A DNA stretch of 5,526 bases from Phycisphaerales bacterium (GTDB lineage Bacteria; Planctomycetota; Phycisphaerae; SM23-33): the NCBI GenBank assembly GCA_003153915.1, contig PMBX01000261.1, positions 1,136 to 6,661 on the forward strand. The letters run 5' to 3'. Numbering within the stretch: position 1 is the first letter of the stretch; the number at the start of each line of letters is the position of its first letter. The translations under genes and the position numbers were made by a program. Positions 5,308 through 5,526 of this stretch are shown in pieces. The notes under the pieces are model-generated. The model searched no databases and was not told the DNA's origin. It was given only the letters and a program-made list of their open reading frames with translations.

Positions 5308-5526
5308 TTAGTGTCGCGGCGAGCGACTTTCCTCCAGGGATTCTTCTCGCTGGACTCTGCGGCGCCTGCGGGGTGAATCGGCTGGTTGAAGCTTGGACAC
5401 CTGCCCACAGGCAAGTTCCCATACGCCACCTTCGCCCACGGCTGAGCATTCCTCGGCCGCCAAGGCGGCGTTTGGCTCGGGGTACGACACCATCATTCCC
5501 TCATAGTTCCGCAGCACGGTGTGCGT
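5308..5526 (-). CDS. kamA: KamA-type radical SAM aminomutase (lysine 2,3-aminomutase-like), C-terminal part
   Basis: Only the last 72 residues are inside the window; the frame is open to the edge at 5526 and ends at TAA (5308-5310). Near its start it reads HTVLRNYEGMMVSYPEP. This closely matches the conserved C-terminal segment of lysine 2,3-aminomutases, whose pattern is V-x-LRNYEG-x-x-x-(S/T)Y-x-EP after the radical SAM barrel. The segment is absent from the shorter EF-P enzyme EpmB. KamA uses a [4Fe-4S] cluster, S-adenosylmethionine and PLP to convert L-lysine to L-beta-lysine in the cytoplasm. Glutamate or arginine 2,3-aminomutases share this ending, so substrate cannot be fixed. The catalytic domain with the CxxxCxxC motif is outside the window. 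The last about 25 residues (SPRRRRR onward) are arginine- and glutamate-rich, use AGG, AGA and CGA codons unlike the neighbours, and lack the clustered CxCxxC zinc ligands of the clostridial enzyme. The gene precedes the two ATP-grasp genes on the same strand, 72 bases away. Confidence 0.72.
   Translation of the reverse strand, partial: THTVLRNYEGMMVSYPEPNAALAAEECSAVGEGGVWELACGQVSKLQPADSPRRRRRVQREESLEESRSPRH

Overview
The window is a GC-rich, densely coding bacterial segment that most resembles a Planctomycetota genome. The reasons are a DUF2752 protein beside small lipoproteins, a Ddl-like ATP-grasp of the AEFDS type next to a KamA-type aminomutase, and frequent non-ATG starts. This assignment comes from protein style only and is not proven. 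I find seven protein-coding genes, one of them cut by the window edge, and no rRNA, tRNA, CRISPR array or insertion sequence.

Layout. Positions 18-1860 (minus strand) hold a three-gene operon: a DUF2752 membrane protein followed by two lipoproteins that look like distant paralogs. Both junctions are 4-base ATGA overlaps. A plausible sigma70-like promoter lies in the 1861-2042 gap, which is shared with the divergent gene at 2043-2642 (plus strand). That gene encodes a PEBP/Raf-kinase-inhibitor-like protein with an export signal. It converges on a second minus-strand cluster at 2672-5526. In transcription order this cluster is the C-terminal end of a KamA-type (lysine 2,3-aminomutase-like) radical SAM enzyme, a 72-base gap with a GC-rich hairpin, a D-Ala-D-Ala ligase-like ATP-grasp enzyme, and (by another ATGA overlap) a second ATP-grasp enzyme fused to a C-terminal GNAT acetyltransferase.

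How the genes may work together. The KamA / ATP-grasp / ATP-grasp-GNAT cluster is the most interesting part. An aminomutase would make a beta-amino acid (beta-lysine by family default), two amidoligases could join amino acids, and the acetyltransferase could cap an amino group. This suggests a small pathway for an acetylated, beta-amino-acid-containing dipeptide or short peptide, perhaps a compatible solute, envelope building block or secreted metabolite. The families and gene order are read from the sequence, but the product is inference. The DUF2752-lipoprotein operon looks like a cell-envelope module of unknown function.
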